The notes beneath the pieces are model-generated. The model was given only the letters and a program-made list of their open reading frames with translations. It ran no database searches and was not told where the DNA came from. 64,000 nucleotides of DNA, taken from NCBI GenBank assembly GCA_963675135.1, contig OY776123.1, positions 2,048,501 through 2,112,500 of the forward strand. The letters run 5' to 3'. The DNA is from Galeopsis tetrahit (lineage: Eukaryota; Streptophyta; Magnoliopsida; Lamiales; Lamiaceae). Each line of letters opens with the position of its first letter. Within the stretch, counting starts at the first letter, position 1. Below are positions 1-11,197 of this stretch, piece after piece. The position numbers were made by a program, and so were the translations under genes.

Positions 1-332
1 CCATATTCCAACAGCAAGCTTACGCTCCTCCTTTCCGCTGAAATACCCGAATAGATTAAGAATTGCTCCCTTACCTGGTTGTGAATTGGTGTGTTAACGT
101 TTAACCATTCATAGCAACCATACCAGACGCCACTCGTTGCTTTACATCCGAGGAAGAAGTGGGCTGCTGTTTCCACTTCCTCCCCACATGTAGAGCACTT
201 TGCTTCGTCGCTTGGTTGTAAGACTCTTCTCTTCAGTAGGCTTTCCTTCGTCGCCATGCCATTGCTGCAGCCCTTCTCCGTTCCTGCAGTCTCTGGGATT
301 TTTCGTAACCTCATAGTATGCGCATATTTCCT
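1..332 (-). mobile_element. LINE (non-LTR retrotransposon) fragment, zf-RVT region, runs off the window
   Basis: On the minus strand, one frame is open from just after the PPR stop to the window edge. It reads like the zinc-binding region after the reverse transcriptase of plant L1-type LINEs: a stretch like ATKESLLKRRVL, then a knuckle CSTCGEEVETAAHFFLGC (CX2C ... HX4C), then GVWYGCYEWLN. This is the usual zf-RVT order. No reverse transcriptase core is visible here, and the rest of the element may lie beyond position 1. It is in the same frame as the PPR gene and separated from it only by that gene's stop codon. It is probably a decayed insertion downstream of, or into the tail of, the PPR gene. 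Confidence 0.7.
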
Positions 333-3242
333 TCAACAACACTCGTGGCTTACGCCCACAATTTTACTAAAACGCCTGTGTTCCATGAGAAGCCTCACAT
401 TGTTGGCTTCTACCCACTTCCCTGAAGCTGCATATATATTATGTAGAATCACATAAGCTGCACTCTCTTGTGGCTGCTTCATACCTAAAATCACCCTTCC
501 TATTTCCTCTCCAAGTCCATAATCTCCATGGCTTAAACACCCACCTAATAACGATTCAACCAACTTTTCACAAGATTTACGCGGTAATAAGTTCTTGACG
601 ATTTCATACGCCTCCTTCAACTGCCCCCTTCTACTAAGCATATCTACCAAACAACCGTAATGCTCCATCCCCGGTAATATGCCCTCTTTTATCATATCCT
701 CGAAAACCATCTTCCCTTCCTCAACGCACCCATTGTGGCTGCAAGCACATAATAAGCTCATATATGTTACTTTATCGGGTTTGAAACCGAGAAGCCTCAT
801 CTCTGAGTAAAGACTCAGCGCAGCTTCACATTCCCCGTGCAATCCGTACCCATTTATCATTGCACCCCAAGAGACGGTATCCTTTTGTGGCATCGTCTCA
901 AAGAGCATCTTAGCAGAGGAGATGCTCCCACATTTTGCATACATATCAATCAACCCGTTGCTTATTGCCACATCTTTTTCGACCCCTTTTCTAAACAGAT
1001 AAGCCAATACAGAGTTGGAAATGTTCAAGTTGTTGAGATGGACACAAACTGAAATGATGTTCAAAATAGTGATTTCATCGAGGTCTGTTTCGTTACGAAG
1101 CAACTCACAGAAGAAGGAAAATGCTGTACTACCATCTTTCAAGAGTAGATATGCAGATATAACTGTGTTCCACACAGAAATGCTCGTCTTATCTCCAATA
1201 CGAAACATAATTGAGCAAGACTTTACGTCTCCAAATCTAGCGTACATGATCATTAGAGACGTGAGAAGAGGAGTTTCGAGTGGAATCATGTTCCTAATTG
1301 TATACGCATGGACAGATTTAGCTTGATGAAGAGTCTCACAAGCGGGTAATATATTCAGCAAAGTTACGTAATTTGGCTTTTGATCCTCCTCTATCATATC
1401 ACGAAACAATTCCATACAACGATATCCTGTCAAAATAGCATTCCAAGAAACCACATTTTTATCAGGCATATCATCAAAGAATAATCTTGCAGCAACAAGA
1501 TCTCCACAATTTATATACATGCTCACAATAGCATTAGCTAATGAAATATCAGTTATCAGAGCAGTTCTGATAGCATAGCCATGAATAGCCAAACCGAGTT
1601 CTGGATTTCGACTCTCATTGCACGAGGGAAGAATGCTGATCATCGTAATCAAATCAAAGTCTACTCCTCCTTGCCTCATCTCATGGAGTAAAAGCATTGC
1701 TCCCTCCAATTCTCCGCCATCTACACATCTGGAGATCATTGTGTTCCAAGAAACGACGTTTTTCACAACCATTCTGTCGAATATCCTGAAAGAGTAGGAT
1801 AACCCAGAGCAATCACCATAGAATGACAACAACGCGTTTAACACATTGATATTCGAATCAATACTTTTTCTGATAACAAAAGCATGCGCAGATTTGCCCA
1901 ACAGGGTTGCTTTCAATTTGGAACACGATGAAAGAAGACTAACAATCGAGATTGCATCTGGTTCAAAACCATCCATCTGCATGAGAGAAAAAACCTCCAA
2001 ACTCTGGTTTAAAAGGCCATGGTTAGCACATGATGATAACATTGAATTCCACAATAGGAAGTTCCTTACTTGCATGTTATGAAAAAGAAACTTAGCTGAA
2101 TCGATATTCCCAAGTTTAGAATACGCCGATACAAGAGCTGTGACAACAGAGGGCTCTTTCTCATATCTAAATTTAACAACACAAGCATGGAAGGACTCTA
2201 CATACCCAAGATTCTCGGAAGAGGGTAGAAGCGACACGAAAGTGACTAAATTTGGCTTCACCTCATCCATTAACATTTTCCGAAACACTCGAACAGCATT
2301 TTCCAGTTTCTGAGTTCGTGTGCATGCAAAGATCATGGAATTCCAAATAGCAACATCTTCCCTCGTCGAAGTAACGAATATCTTCGTAGCAGCCAAAAGA
2401 TCCCCACAGTTAGCATATATTGAAATCAAAGCAGGTAACAAAGATTCCACCTCCATGAATCCAAGTTTATAAGCTAGTCCATGAAGAGAAACACCAACAC
2501 CATTAAATCCGTTTCGAGAGCAAAGAGGTAACAAGCTCGTTAACGTGCTAGCATTAGGCTTCACACCCATGGCATGTAAGTCCTGAAAAACTTCAAGCGC
2601 CTCATAATCAAACCCATTAACAGAATATCCAGAAATCAACGCATTCCAAGTGACCAAATCTGGTTGAGGAATTTCATCAAACACCTTACGTGCATTCCCC
2701 AACTCACCAACTCTTGAGTAAAAACAAAGAAGAGCAGTTTCCACTACAAGATTCTCTCCAAACCCAGTTTTCAAAACAACACAATGCATCAAATTACCGA
2801 ACCAGACATCACGTAAGGCCGTACAAGCCTTGATCACAAACGGATAAGTATAATTATCGGAAAAAAGTCCAGAATTTCGACATTTTTTATAAACAGAAAT
2901 AGCATCTTCATAGAAGCCATTGTCACATAAACGCCTGAGGAGTAAATTCTGCAAGTGAAGAGTCGGTTTTTCGATTGTTGTGAATGCTGAAAGAGCTAAT
3001 TCTGGAAAACCCAGATGGCAACATTGGTTAATGAATTGTTTAACTAAAGGCGTGTGCGCAATCAAGCCGTGTAATATTAGCAGTGAGTTTAAGGCTTTCA
3101 AATCTCGACCTTTGCGGCAGAATGGCAGTAGAGAGAGAAAGTGGTCGCTGAATCGTGTATTTTTATGAAGTGAGCGGTTGAAGAGAGAGAAAAATGGTGA
3201 AAGTGGATTTCGTAGAGAAGCACGAGAGAGTATGGTGGCCAT
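333..3242 (-). CDS. PLS-class pentatricopeptide repeat (PPR) protein, E-type, intronless
   Basis: A single open frame of 969 codons starting at an ATG. Residues 1-50 are rich in Arg, Ser and Leu with few acidic residues, as expected for a mitochondrial or plastid targeting peptide. The rest is tandem PPR motifs of alternating P, L and S type; recurring signatures are VSWNAxIxGY, ALxVFxxMxxxGxxPDxxT and GxxxHGxxxKxGF. The last 70 or so residues (KLVESLLGGCLSHGDYGLGE ... YVILHNIYAASGKWVEAN) are an E motif. There is no DYW domain, and the usual residues after the E motif are cut short (ends VGVSHECC). Proteins of this class bind organellar RNA, often at C-to-U editing sites, and recruit a deaminase in trans if they lack DYW. 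The target cannot be read from this sequence. A LINE fragment follows the stop directly, which may explain the short tail. Confidence 0.93.
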   Translation of the reverse strand: MATILSRASLRNPLSPFFSLFNRSLHKNTRFSDHFLSLLPFCRKGRDLKALNSLLILHGLIAHTPLVKQFINQCCHLGFPELALSAFTTIEKPTLHLQNLLLRRLCDNGFYEDAISVYKKCRNSGLFSDNYTYPFVIKACTALRDVWFGNLMHCVVLKTGFGENLVVETALLCFYSRVGELGNARKVFDEIPQPDLVTWNALISGYSVNGFDYEALEVFQDLHAMGVKPNASTLTSLLPLCSRNGFNGVGVSLHGLAYKLGFMEVESLLPALISIYANCGDLLAATKIFVTSTREDVAIWNSMIFACTRTQKLENAVRVFRKMLMDEVKPNLVTFVSLLPSSENLGYVESFHACVVKFRYEKEPSVVTALVSAYSKLGNIDSAKFLFHNMQVRNFLLWNSMLSSCANHGLLNQSLEVFSLMQMDGFEPDAISIVSLLSSCSKLKATLLGKSAHAFVIRKSIDSNINVLNALLSFYGDCSGLSYSFRIFDRMVVKNVVSWNTMISRCVDGGELEGAMLLLHEMRQGGVDFDLITMISILPSCNESRNPELGLAIHGYAIRTALITDISLANAIVSMYINCGDLVAARLFFDDMPDKNVVSWNAILTGYRCMELFRDMIEEDQKPNYVTLLNILPACETLHQAKSVHAYTIRNMIPLETPLLTSLMIMYARFGDVKSCSIMFRIGDKTSISVWNTVISAYLLLKDGSTAFSFFCELLRNETDLDEITILNIISVCVHLNNLNISNSVLAYLFRKGVEKDVAISNGLIDMYAKCGSISSAKMLFETMPQKDTVSWGAMINGYGLHGECEAALSLYSEMRLLGFKPDKVTYMSLLCACSHNGCVEEGKMVFEDMIKEGILPGMEHYGCLVDMLSRRGQLKEAYEIVKNLLPRKSCEKLVESLLGGCLSHGDYGLGEEIGRVILGMKQPQESAAYVILHNIYAASGKWVEANNVRLLMEHRRFSKIVGVSHECC

Positions 3243-4033
3243 GGAGGTTGAGCTTCATCATACTTGCGGTTACATTATATGGGGTTTTTTTAATTACGAC
3301 GGAGGAGTCTTGTTTGAGACGGTTTCATTTGAGACGGAGTATAATTTAATATAATTGTGTTAATTTGTGAACGGTCTCACCGTCATACAGTCTCAAAACA
3401 AATTTTAGGGAGAAAAGCATATTACTACACGAATAAAACTAGTTTAAAATGCGGCACAGATTTGCCCACATCCCAAGGACTTACAACAACGCGGTGCATC
3501 GACTAGCCTAGGGGGCGGCACACTCTTCCATCTCTCACGATTGAGGTGGAGTAGCCTTTCGAGTTGTGAGGTTGCAAGGACATCTTGGCACAATGTTATG
3601 TAGCCAAGTTCATTATTTTCATACGTGTAAATGACTCGACATGTTTTTTCCTATCTTTACTAAAAAAAAAAAAACTAGTTTAAAACGCAAAATAAAATAT
3701 CGAGACTTAAGAGATGAATACCAGAATAAGTGTTAAATCGTCATTCTCAAATAATTATTCATATCACGCAAGATATACCCTCTGATTAATGATCTCCCCT
3801 CCTACAATCGTTTCCCCTCGACTCTTCTCCTATTTCGCAATCAACAACCATTTTATGTCCTCTGAAAAAAAATTAAAGCACAACACTAATAATGTAATTA
3901 ACCGTGAAGACTATCCAAGGGTTTAGAACCTAAACATTCACTTGTATAGTTGTATCTAATGATATCAAAATTCAAATACAAAGAAGCACCAAACTTGATA
4001 TATATATATTGACATGCAATTAGAGAGAACAAA
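3243..4033. other. Intergenic DNA between the PPR and RCCR genes
   Basis: No convincing gene. 3304-3400 holds short inverted GAGAC/GTCTC runs typical of a decayed MITE end. Since both flanking genes are on the minus strand, this contains the PPR promoter and the RCCR 3' end. No clear TATA box was seen. Confidence 0.5.
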
Positions 4034-7000
4034 TTATTTAGAGTCATAATACTCTTTCAAAGCATCTAAAACTCTATCAGCTACTTGTTGCCCAAACAGC
4101 CTTGGGAAACTTGAGGCAAGATCCACCTCTAAGGTTTTGTTCTTAATAATCCCATCCCTTCGAGCTAAATAGCTACTCGTCTCAGAATCCACACGCCCCT
4201 CCAAACATGCACACGAGTCTATCCAAAATTGGAGCAACTCTTTGGCAATGGGACTAACATGATCTCGAACTATCTCTTGTATATTCGCGGTTTCACCTTC
4301 ACCAACGTCTATGGTGACTAGAATTGCTGATGGTGAAACAACGGCTCGTACATAAAGAGAAGGTGAGAAGTAAGGCGTTACCTCATTCAAAGTGTGCAGT
4401 TGTTGCCTATGTCTATCCAACTGAGTGTCTTCATAGTACTTTTTAAGGTAATCGGGATGGAGTATGAGGTCTTTCCGAGGGGTTAAATCAAGAATTAGCA
4501 CAAGTGATGTAGGGCTGCTCTGGATGAGCTCCAACAGAAAGTGTGGTGCATCGGTTGAGGAATTCAAATAGGCCGAAAGGCTCGTTATGTTGAGTTCCCC
4601 ACCCGATGGCAACTTGCAGTGTATCCAAGCTCCCAATATGAAATCAATCTGCAGATACATGGTGTGGAAAAATAAACTGATAGAGAATCTAACAGCAAAC
4701 ATTGATGATGCATTACTTTCATCATTTTTCTATTGAAATGCTCCAATCTCACTAACAAATAGATGCACCTAATCAGTTTACTTTCTCCATTTCAAAACAA
4801 GCGTTGTTTTAGAGAATTTGTATCAGATTAAGAAATATAAAATTTTGAGACACCATAGGTTGCAAAAGTCGGAAATTGGTAGTCGGCCGCATTGGCACTG
4901 CCTAGCACCTAGTCGACAGCTTATAATTTTATTTTTAATTATTTTTTCTTATAATTCTCAAGCAATAAATCCAAAGGGAGGGGCTATCAACACCCCAAAT
5001 TGTGTTGTTTCCACCCCATATTTTTTTGGACAAAAATAGACCTAATTGAATTTACTAAGATATCCTTTTAAATCATTTAAAAAATGTTAAACACACCCCT
5101 AATAATATTAAAGACACCCCATGTTATACACACCCCATACTTAAATTCTAACCCCATTTAATTCTCATTCATCTATTTTTACTTTTACAACAAAAGATTA
5201 CTCCATGTACAAACCCTACCACCATAAACCTTTAAAGATTTCGAAGTGAGAGAAGATTTGATCTTCAAAGTAGAGGAGGAAAAGAGGAAGATTGAAGATC
5301 AGCTGAAATGGAAGAAGGAACAGTTTGTTCGATCATTTAGAAGAAGCCTATAAAAATGTACGTTTTCACTATAATGTCTCGAAAGATCAGAGATTGTGCG
5401 CGGCCCAACCAATCGTGCGCTACACAGTGTGTACGGCCGAACCAGCCGTGCAATACACAGTGCGTACGGCCGAACCAGCCGTACAGCACTTGTGCGTGCG
5501 GCCGAACCAGCCGTGCACAGTGCACACCGCGCGGCTGCGATTCTGGCCGTGCGCAAACGCGGCAGCCCCAAATCACACGAGCAAGCGCCGTAACACAACA
5601 CAAACCCAAAATCAAACTCAATGTATGATATACATTCATACCCAAAGCATTTTATTAGGATTTTTACACACTAAATCACTAAAACTTATTCAACAATTTG
5701 AAAAATCCCACGGACCATATAAACCCTAGATTTTTTGAAGTGAAAACATTTAAAATGAAACAAAGTTCTTAACATATTGATCTTCCATTTCGTTTGTTGT
5801 TCGTTAGGAATCGAGAGAGATTGTTCGGCTCTTGCTCTTTGTTTGTACAATATATTTGGATCTGAATATGGTGAATTGTGAAATTAGAATCATTTGATAT
5901 GCCACAAAATATTTTGGATGTTTTCTGTGTTGAATTAATCACAATCAGTTAGGTTAATATACCCAAAGGCTTAAAGTTTGGTCATTTGAAAATGAGCCTC
6001 ACTGCATATAGGATGGATGAATGTCTTTCCCAATTTTCTTTTGGATCATGTTTTTAAAGCTCTTTGTTCTGAAACATTGTATAGTTAGGAACTTGTGATA
6101 CAATTATACAAAGTAGTCCAGAGCAATGCTTTGTCCAAGAACACTACCAATAATGCGTATGTTATCCGTGTCCAGAGTTTTCAGAACAATGTAATCTGGA
6201 CCTCCTTGCATATCCTTGAAATGCACGGCTCGTTTGGGAGTGAGGGGAAGAAACGCACGGTTTGGGGGTGAGGGATGCACGACTGGTTCTTCCTTTTGTT
6301 TTTAGGGGAGAGAATGGATGGGGTGTGTATAGTATTGTGTTAGAAGACAAATTAATTTAAGTTTTAAGTAAAAAAAGGTTAGAAAGGGAATAAAATGGGG
6401 TGTGTTTAGTAAAAAAAATGGAATTTTAAATTTTGTTGGGGTGTGTTTAACATATGGGGTGGGAATAACATAATTTGGGGTGTTAATAGCCCCCTCCCAA
6501 TCCAAAATCCTAATAAATAAAAACAAAAAATTGCATAGGGATCCTTGAAGAAATTAAAATTTGCAAAAATGATGCCGAAAAATAAAAATACAATTTTCAC
6601 AAAAAAAAAAGGTTATACATCATGGCAAAGCCACATGTTTTGCTCCGGACGTCGATTCCACCTTGAAAAGGTGTGTTCGATCGCTTGAATCGGACTTCGA
6701 CTCTAGAATGTCTAATTAAAAAGAAAAGGGCTTAGTCGAAAATCGCTAGGCGGACGGTAGACCGGGACTAGCACCTAGTCGCCGACTTTTGCGACAGACA
6801 CCACTTTCAAACAACAATCGCAATTATTGAAAGGCAAAGTGTGCACCTTATGCACACTGATATGTAAGAATTAGTAGTATTGATTTAAAAACTAACAATA
6901 TCTTCTCTTATTGAAAAAATAAGTTTAATTACTCACAAACATTATTATGGGATTCATGGCTGGCTACTTTTGTTAATGGGTAGTCTTGGGTGAGACCGTC

Positions 7001-7870
7001 TCACAGAATGAGATCCGTGAGACGGTCCTTATATATAAAAAGTGATAATGTTTGAGCAAAAAGTGATAGTGTTTAAGTAAAAAGTGATACACTTTTGTTA
7101 AAAATATTATCACTTTTTACATAAACATTATCACATTTTTAACAAACCAAAATTTGGAAAAAAAATATGGATTATCCTACCCAAAATTTTGAAATATGAG
7201 TTAAAAGGATCCGTCTCACAGAAAAAAGATCCGTGAGACGGTCTCACACAAGTTTTTGCCTTTGTTAATTAACACTTTGATTATCTTAAACTATTGAATG
7301 ATAATCCCATTTATGTACACCTTAGATCTCTAGGTATTATGAGATTTAGACGACATTTACCACTTACCCAGTCATGATCAGTTTTACCCCTTTTTTTTTC
7401 AAATAATGAAAGTTTTGAGACTATAGAATACAAAAACATTCAAATCACTGAGCAATTTCGCACAACAATAAAATACGAGGGAATTTCGAACAATTAACCT
7501 TATATAAAAAAAAAACTAGCGCTACAGTAGCTTTGAAGGTTACCTGAGAAGAAGCGAGGCCGGATCTGATGTGGAGAGAGCCATGGGCGGTACCGGTGGG
7601 ATTCTCAAAATGTTGTACGTCGGTGGGTAGGGTACAATCAGGGTGAAGCGAGGGACCGAGGTGGGTGTCCACACTGGATAATAGCTCCACCATTAGGTCT
7701 CTGATTGGAGCAGAGGCGTAAGGGAATTCCATTGAAGAAGCAGCTGTTAAGCTAGAGGATCGAATTCTTCTTGGAAAAGAAGGGGGCCTACTGCTTCGAA
7801 TTGGAGTTTTTACTGGAAATTGAATGATGGAATTAGCTAAAGGGGATGGGGTGCTGCACATTATAGACAT
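4034..7870 (-). CDS. RCCR: Red chlorophyll catabolite reductase (RCCR / ACD2), two exons
   Basis: Exon 1 is 7870-7544 (109 codons) and exon 2 is 4648-4034 (204 codons plus stop), giving 313 aa, close to the roughly 320 aa of the family. The donor is CAG|GTAACC and the acceptor CTGCAG|ATTGAT, joining SSQ to IDF in phase 0. The first 45 or so residues are Ser/Arg/Pro-rich, as in a plastid transit peptide. The mature part carries family blocks: FPYASAPIRDLMVELLSSV, WIHCKLPSGGELNITSLSAY, APHFLLELIQSSPTSLVLIL, YYEDTQLDRHR and the C-terminal FPRLFGQQVADRVLDALKEY. In known plants RCCR reduces the red catabolite made by pheophorbide a oxygenase to the primary fluorescent catabolite, using reduced ferredoxin; loss causes light-dependent cell death (acd2). 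The 2,895-bp intron is largely made of nested transposons (separate entries). HSFB1 lies upstream on the same strand. Confidence 0.95.
5237..5395 (+). pseudogene. Captured coiled-coil gene fragment inside the nested element
   Basis: One frame gives a charged heptad-like stretch (VEEEKRKIEDQLKWKKEQF) that ends at a stop about 39 bp later. A second frame continues with FDHLEEAYKNVRFHYNVSKD. Together they look like one coiled-coil region broken by a small indel. The composition resembles long plant coiled-coil proteins; I cannot name the source gene. It is not an intact gene. Capture by the TIR element is an inference from its position within the 4976-6498 boundaries. Confidence 0.45.
5395..5545. 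repeat. GC-rich tandem repeat (CGGCCGAACCAGCCGT units)
   Basis: Four to five imperfect copies built on the core CGGCCGAACCAGCCGT, spaced about 34-40 bp, within the nested element. It is markedly GC-rich against the AT-rich intron around it. It creates several overlapping short frames that are artefacts of the repeat. Confidence 0.7.
6982..7252. mobile_element. MITE with GTGAGACCGTCTCAC ends, RCCR intron
   Basis: Terminal inverted repeats around TTGGGTGAGACCGTCTCAC (left) and GTGAGACGGTCTCACACAAG (right). Each end is itself palindromic (GAGACCGTCTC). The interior has repeated AAAAAGTGATA units. Related copies lie at 27198-27425 and, partially, at 48160-48305. No clear target duplication was seen. 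Confidence 0.65.
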
Positions 7871-8447
7871 AATTATTTGCTCAACAGTGGAGAGATATTT
7901 TTAAGGAAGAATGCGTGGAAGCTTGTTGTCAATGTGGACTAATTAATTGAAGAGTCATTCTTTTGGCTTTAAACGGGCTCCCGTAAATGAAGGGTGTCAT
8001 TGGTTCCCTGAATTAGTGTGTCTGTCTTTTGAATAGGATATTGTGACATTAAAAAAAATTGAAGAGTGATACTTGTGTGTAATAATTGGTTATACAATTG
8101 GAATTAAAATGAATTGAGTCAAATGTTGATTTAAAGATTAAATTGTGTAAATTGAACATTAAAATTCAACATACATTCAATTGAAATTGAGCTTCAATAA
8201 AATTGAATTAAACGTTGAGTCAAAAATTAAATTATTGCATGGATAAATGGTTCTTAAAAGATAATGATTGACAACTGCAGACAGAGATTTACATAAACAA
8301 AGGGTGATTATAAGTGAAGGAAAATCAATTTGCTTTTGATCCTCCGACACTTAAAAGATAAACAAAACAAACTGCAACAATTTAATTTTTGTTCAAAATT
8401 AAAACCTTATTTTGACCTAATCGATCTCCTTTCTGCATCTATATTGG
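7871..8447. other. Intergenic DNA: RCCR promoter side and HSFB1 3' side
   Basis: About 580 bp between the HSFB1 stop and the RCCR start, on which both genes read leftward. AT-rich, no coding signal and no clear TATA motif placed. Confidence 0.45.
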
Positions 8448-11151
8448 TCAGTCACACACCTTACTACAGAAATCTTCAACAAAGGTCCTCTTCATCTCTT
8501 TCCCACGCGGCCCACACAAATCACTACTCTCCCCACAACCCCTCTTCTTCTTCACCAACACTCCGAACAATTTCATGCACTTCTCATTTTCGTCGTCCTC
8601 GTCGTCATCTGAACTCCCGCCATTCATAATACGAGCGATTTGATCGGGCCTCACCTTCACGCCCTGCCTCAAAAAGGCTATCAACTCGTCGCATTGCTTC
8701 TTGGTTTGCGCGAGCTCGGAGCTGAGCATTTGGTTATCTTTTCTCAGCTTCTCGTTCTCACCGGATAAATCCGCGAGCTGCGTGGATACTTGTGTCTCCG
8801 GTGAGCCGTGGTTTTTGGAATCCGGTGAGGACGTGGAGCTCGACCCCAAGTCGGCCTCACCCGAGCTTGATTGTGAAGCTGTGGGCTTTGCGGTGGTGGG
8901 ATTCTGCGTCTTGCGACGACGGATTTGAGCGAGGAGATCCTTCTGTCCTCGCTTGAAGTTCTCGTTGGCGAATTCCCATTTATCAGGAACAGTTTTACGG
9001 AAACCCTGAGCAATGGCATAAGCACAAGAATCAGTCACATGTATTTTAAACAGATCAAGCTAAATCAATACGAATAACTACAAAATGTTCATATGTAACT
9101 TAAAGCAGAGTGTAAAAATGATCCAACTCATATTATGTAAACCAAACTTCCAAAATTATTGAATACTAATGGCAATCTTGTGCTCCTTTACATGTTATCT
9201 GTAAAAGACTAAATTAAGATTATATAATTTAAAAAAAAAAAAATTGAATCAATACACGCATACTATAAGGGTAAATTAATTTACATTAAAAATACAAAAC
9301 GACATCTAACTTGTAAAGAGAGTGAAAAAGGTCAAAATCAACGGGTGGTTATAAATATAATTTTTTTTTAATTACCTATAATTTCAAATCGGGTTATTGG
9401 GTTTATGGGTAAGTGGAAAATTAATAAATTTATTTTAAATTCGTCTCCCAAAGCGTCTAACGCTACGTTATCGTACATAAATGCAAAATGACATCACATT
9501 TGTAAAGAAAATGAAAACGGTCTAAAACAACGGGTTGTTATAAACATATATAATTTCAAATCGAGTTATTGGGTTTACAGGCAAGTGTGAAAAATTAAAA
9601 AAATTATTTTAAATTCGTCTCACAACGCGTCTAACGTTACGTTATCATACATAATGTAACGTTGACCATACTAGGTCCAATATTTGGCTAATCCTGGGGT
9701 CAAACTTAACCATAGTCACCAGGGCACATAAATGATCTTCTAGAATCAACTAAATTAATAAATTTATTTTAAATTCGTCTCACAACGCGTCTAACGTTAC
9801 GTTATCATACATAATGTAGCGTTGACCATACTAGGTCCAATATTTGGCTAATCTTGGGGTCAAACTTAACCATAGTCACCATGGCACATAAATGCTCTTC
9901 TAGAATCAACTAAATTTTATATTGAATTCTCATCTAATCAAGGGAAAAAAATAAAAAAGGATATTTCAGCAAGATCCTTCTAGGGTCAGCCCAAAAAGAA
10001 GACTAAATTAAAAGCATATAACTTTTTTCTTTGGATCAGGTAACGACTGAATGCATCTTAAACAACCCCCTTGACGACTTTAATTATAAATCTATAATGC
10101 GACTTTTACTTTGAGTACCTGCCTTTTCAAGTAAATTGTTCCAAGTTTCTTAATTAAATACACATTTAGTCATCAATTTCTAATACCACCAAAAATTCTG
10201 TTCTTCTGTCGTTAGCAGGTGATCATCAATATTCAAGGGGTGGGAGGTTGGAAGTTTAATTAATTATTATAGAGTTTTATTTAATTTAATTTAATACCTA
10301 GTGTATTGCAATTTCATTTACAAATTTAATAAACAGTTTTCTTTAAAAAAGTTAGTATAAATAGGCCTATAGTAGGGACACATATTAATAAATCAGACAA
10401 TAAATCAGACAGTAGAACATTACAACTCACAATCTCGTACCTAATAAAGTGAGTTGTTAACACATATTGGAGAAAGATGCCCTGCCTACACACCTAAAAT
10501 GTTTCCGCTCAAGGGTCAAATGGGATAAACTCTCACATCTAACAAATTAAATGATCTCCAGTTTCTTCTATTTAGAATTGAATTCCATATATATTACTCT
10601 CTTATATTTAACTACTTAATTTTCAAAAAATATATTTTTTCATTTAAATTTTTTATATTCATGAACTCAATCCAGGGAGGTCACATAAATTTGGGTGAAT
10701 ACGTTACCCTATAGAAGACCAAAAACTAAAATCAAGACGTAACCTACCAATTTTTGTTATCCTAATATAAAATAATATCTACTTTATTATATACGTATCT
10801 AATAGCATAGTTTTCCCCAAATGAAGGGAATATTTATTTAATTTTAAAAGAAAAACTAAGATTCTTTGCCGATTTTTTGCAAACTCTATCGACAGCTTTC
10901 AACTTTCAAAATCACTTTTTATATAAAAGTTGTAAAAAACAAGTGATTCTGAAGCCGTTTGTAGAATTTGGAAAACGATTGCTAAAAGTTGTACAACATG
11001 CCAATAGAAAATACTATTGTCTTCTACACACGTTGGACTATTTCAACCTTTTTTTTGCTTTTAATTTTTAATTTTCAAACCAAGGATTTCTCTTCTACTT
11101 CTGGAAAATGAAAAGGCACACAACATTTACATGTTCATGAACATCAATGAA

Positions 11152-11197
<46 letters not shown>

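Larger units (their letters stand above)
4976..6498. mobile_element. 1.5-kb TIR element nested inside the hAT-like MITE
   Basis: Inverted ends GGGAGGGGCTATCAACACC (left) and the reverse of TTAATAGCCCCCTCCC (right), continuing imperfectly for over 60 bp through ACACCCCAAATT and CCACCCCATA. An exact 8-bp direct repeat AATCCAAA flanks it (4968-4975 and 6499-6506). Long terminal repeats and an 8-bp duplication fit a Mutator-like or hAT-like non-autonomous element. The interior holds a coiled-coil gene fragment and a GC-rich tandem repeat, unlike the surrounding intron, so it may have captured host DNA. Confidence 0.72.
4856..6795. mobile_element. hAT-like MITE in the RCCR intron, split by a second element
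   Basis: The outer ends read TAGGTTGCAAAAGTCGG at the left and CCGACTTTTGCGAC at the right, so they are inverted. They are flanked by an exact 8-bp direct repeat AGACACCA (4848-4855 and 6796-6803), the hAT target size. Without the inner insertion it is about 400 bp and matches a second copy at 38469-38853, including the shared stretches CACTGCCTAG, GGGATCCTTGAAGAAATTAAA and CAAAGCCACATGTTTTGCTC (one mismatch). No transposase frame. Confidence 0.75.

Noticed and set aside
5299..5729. Several overlapping frames of 65-134 codons on both strands
   Set aside because: They are created by the GC-rich CGGCCGAACCAGCCGT tandem repeat and agree with no known protein.
9290..9920. CRISPR-like array
   Set aside because: The repeats are 160 bp, adjacent and in a plant intron; there are no short repeats with unique spacers anywhere in the window.
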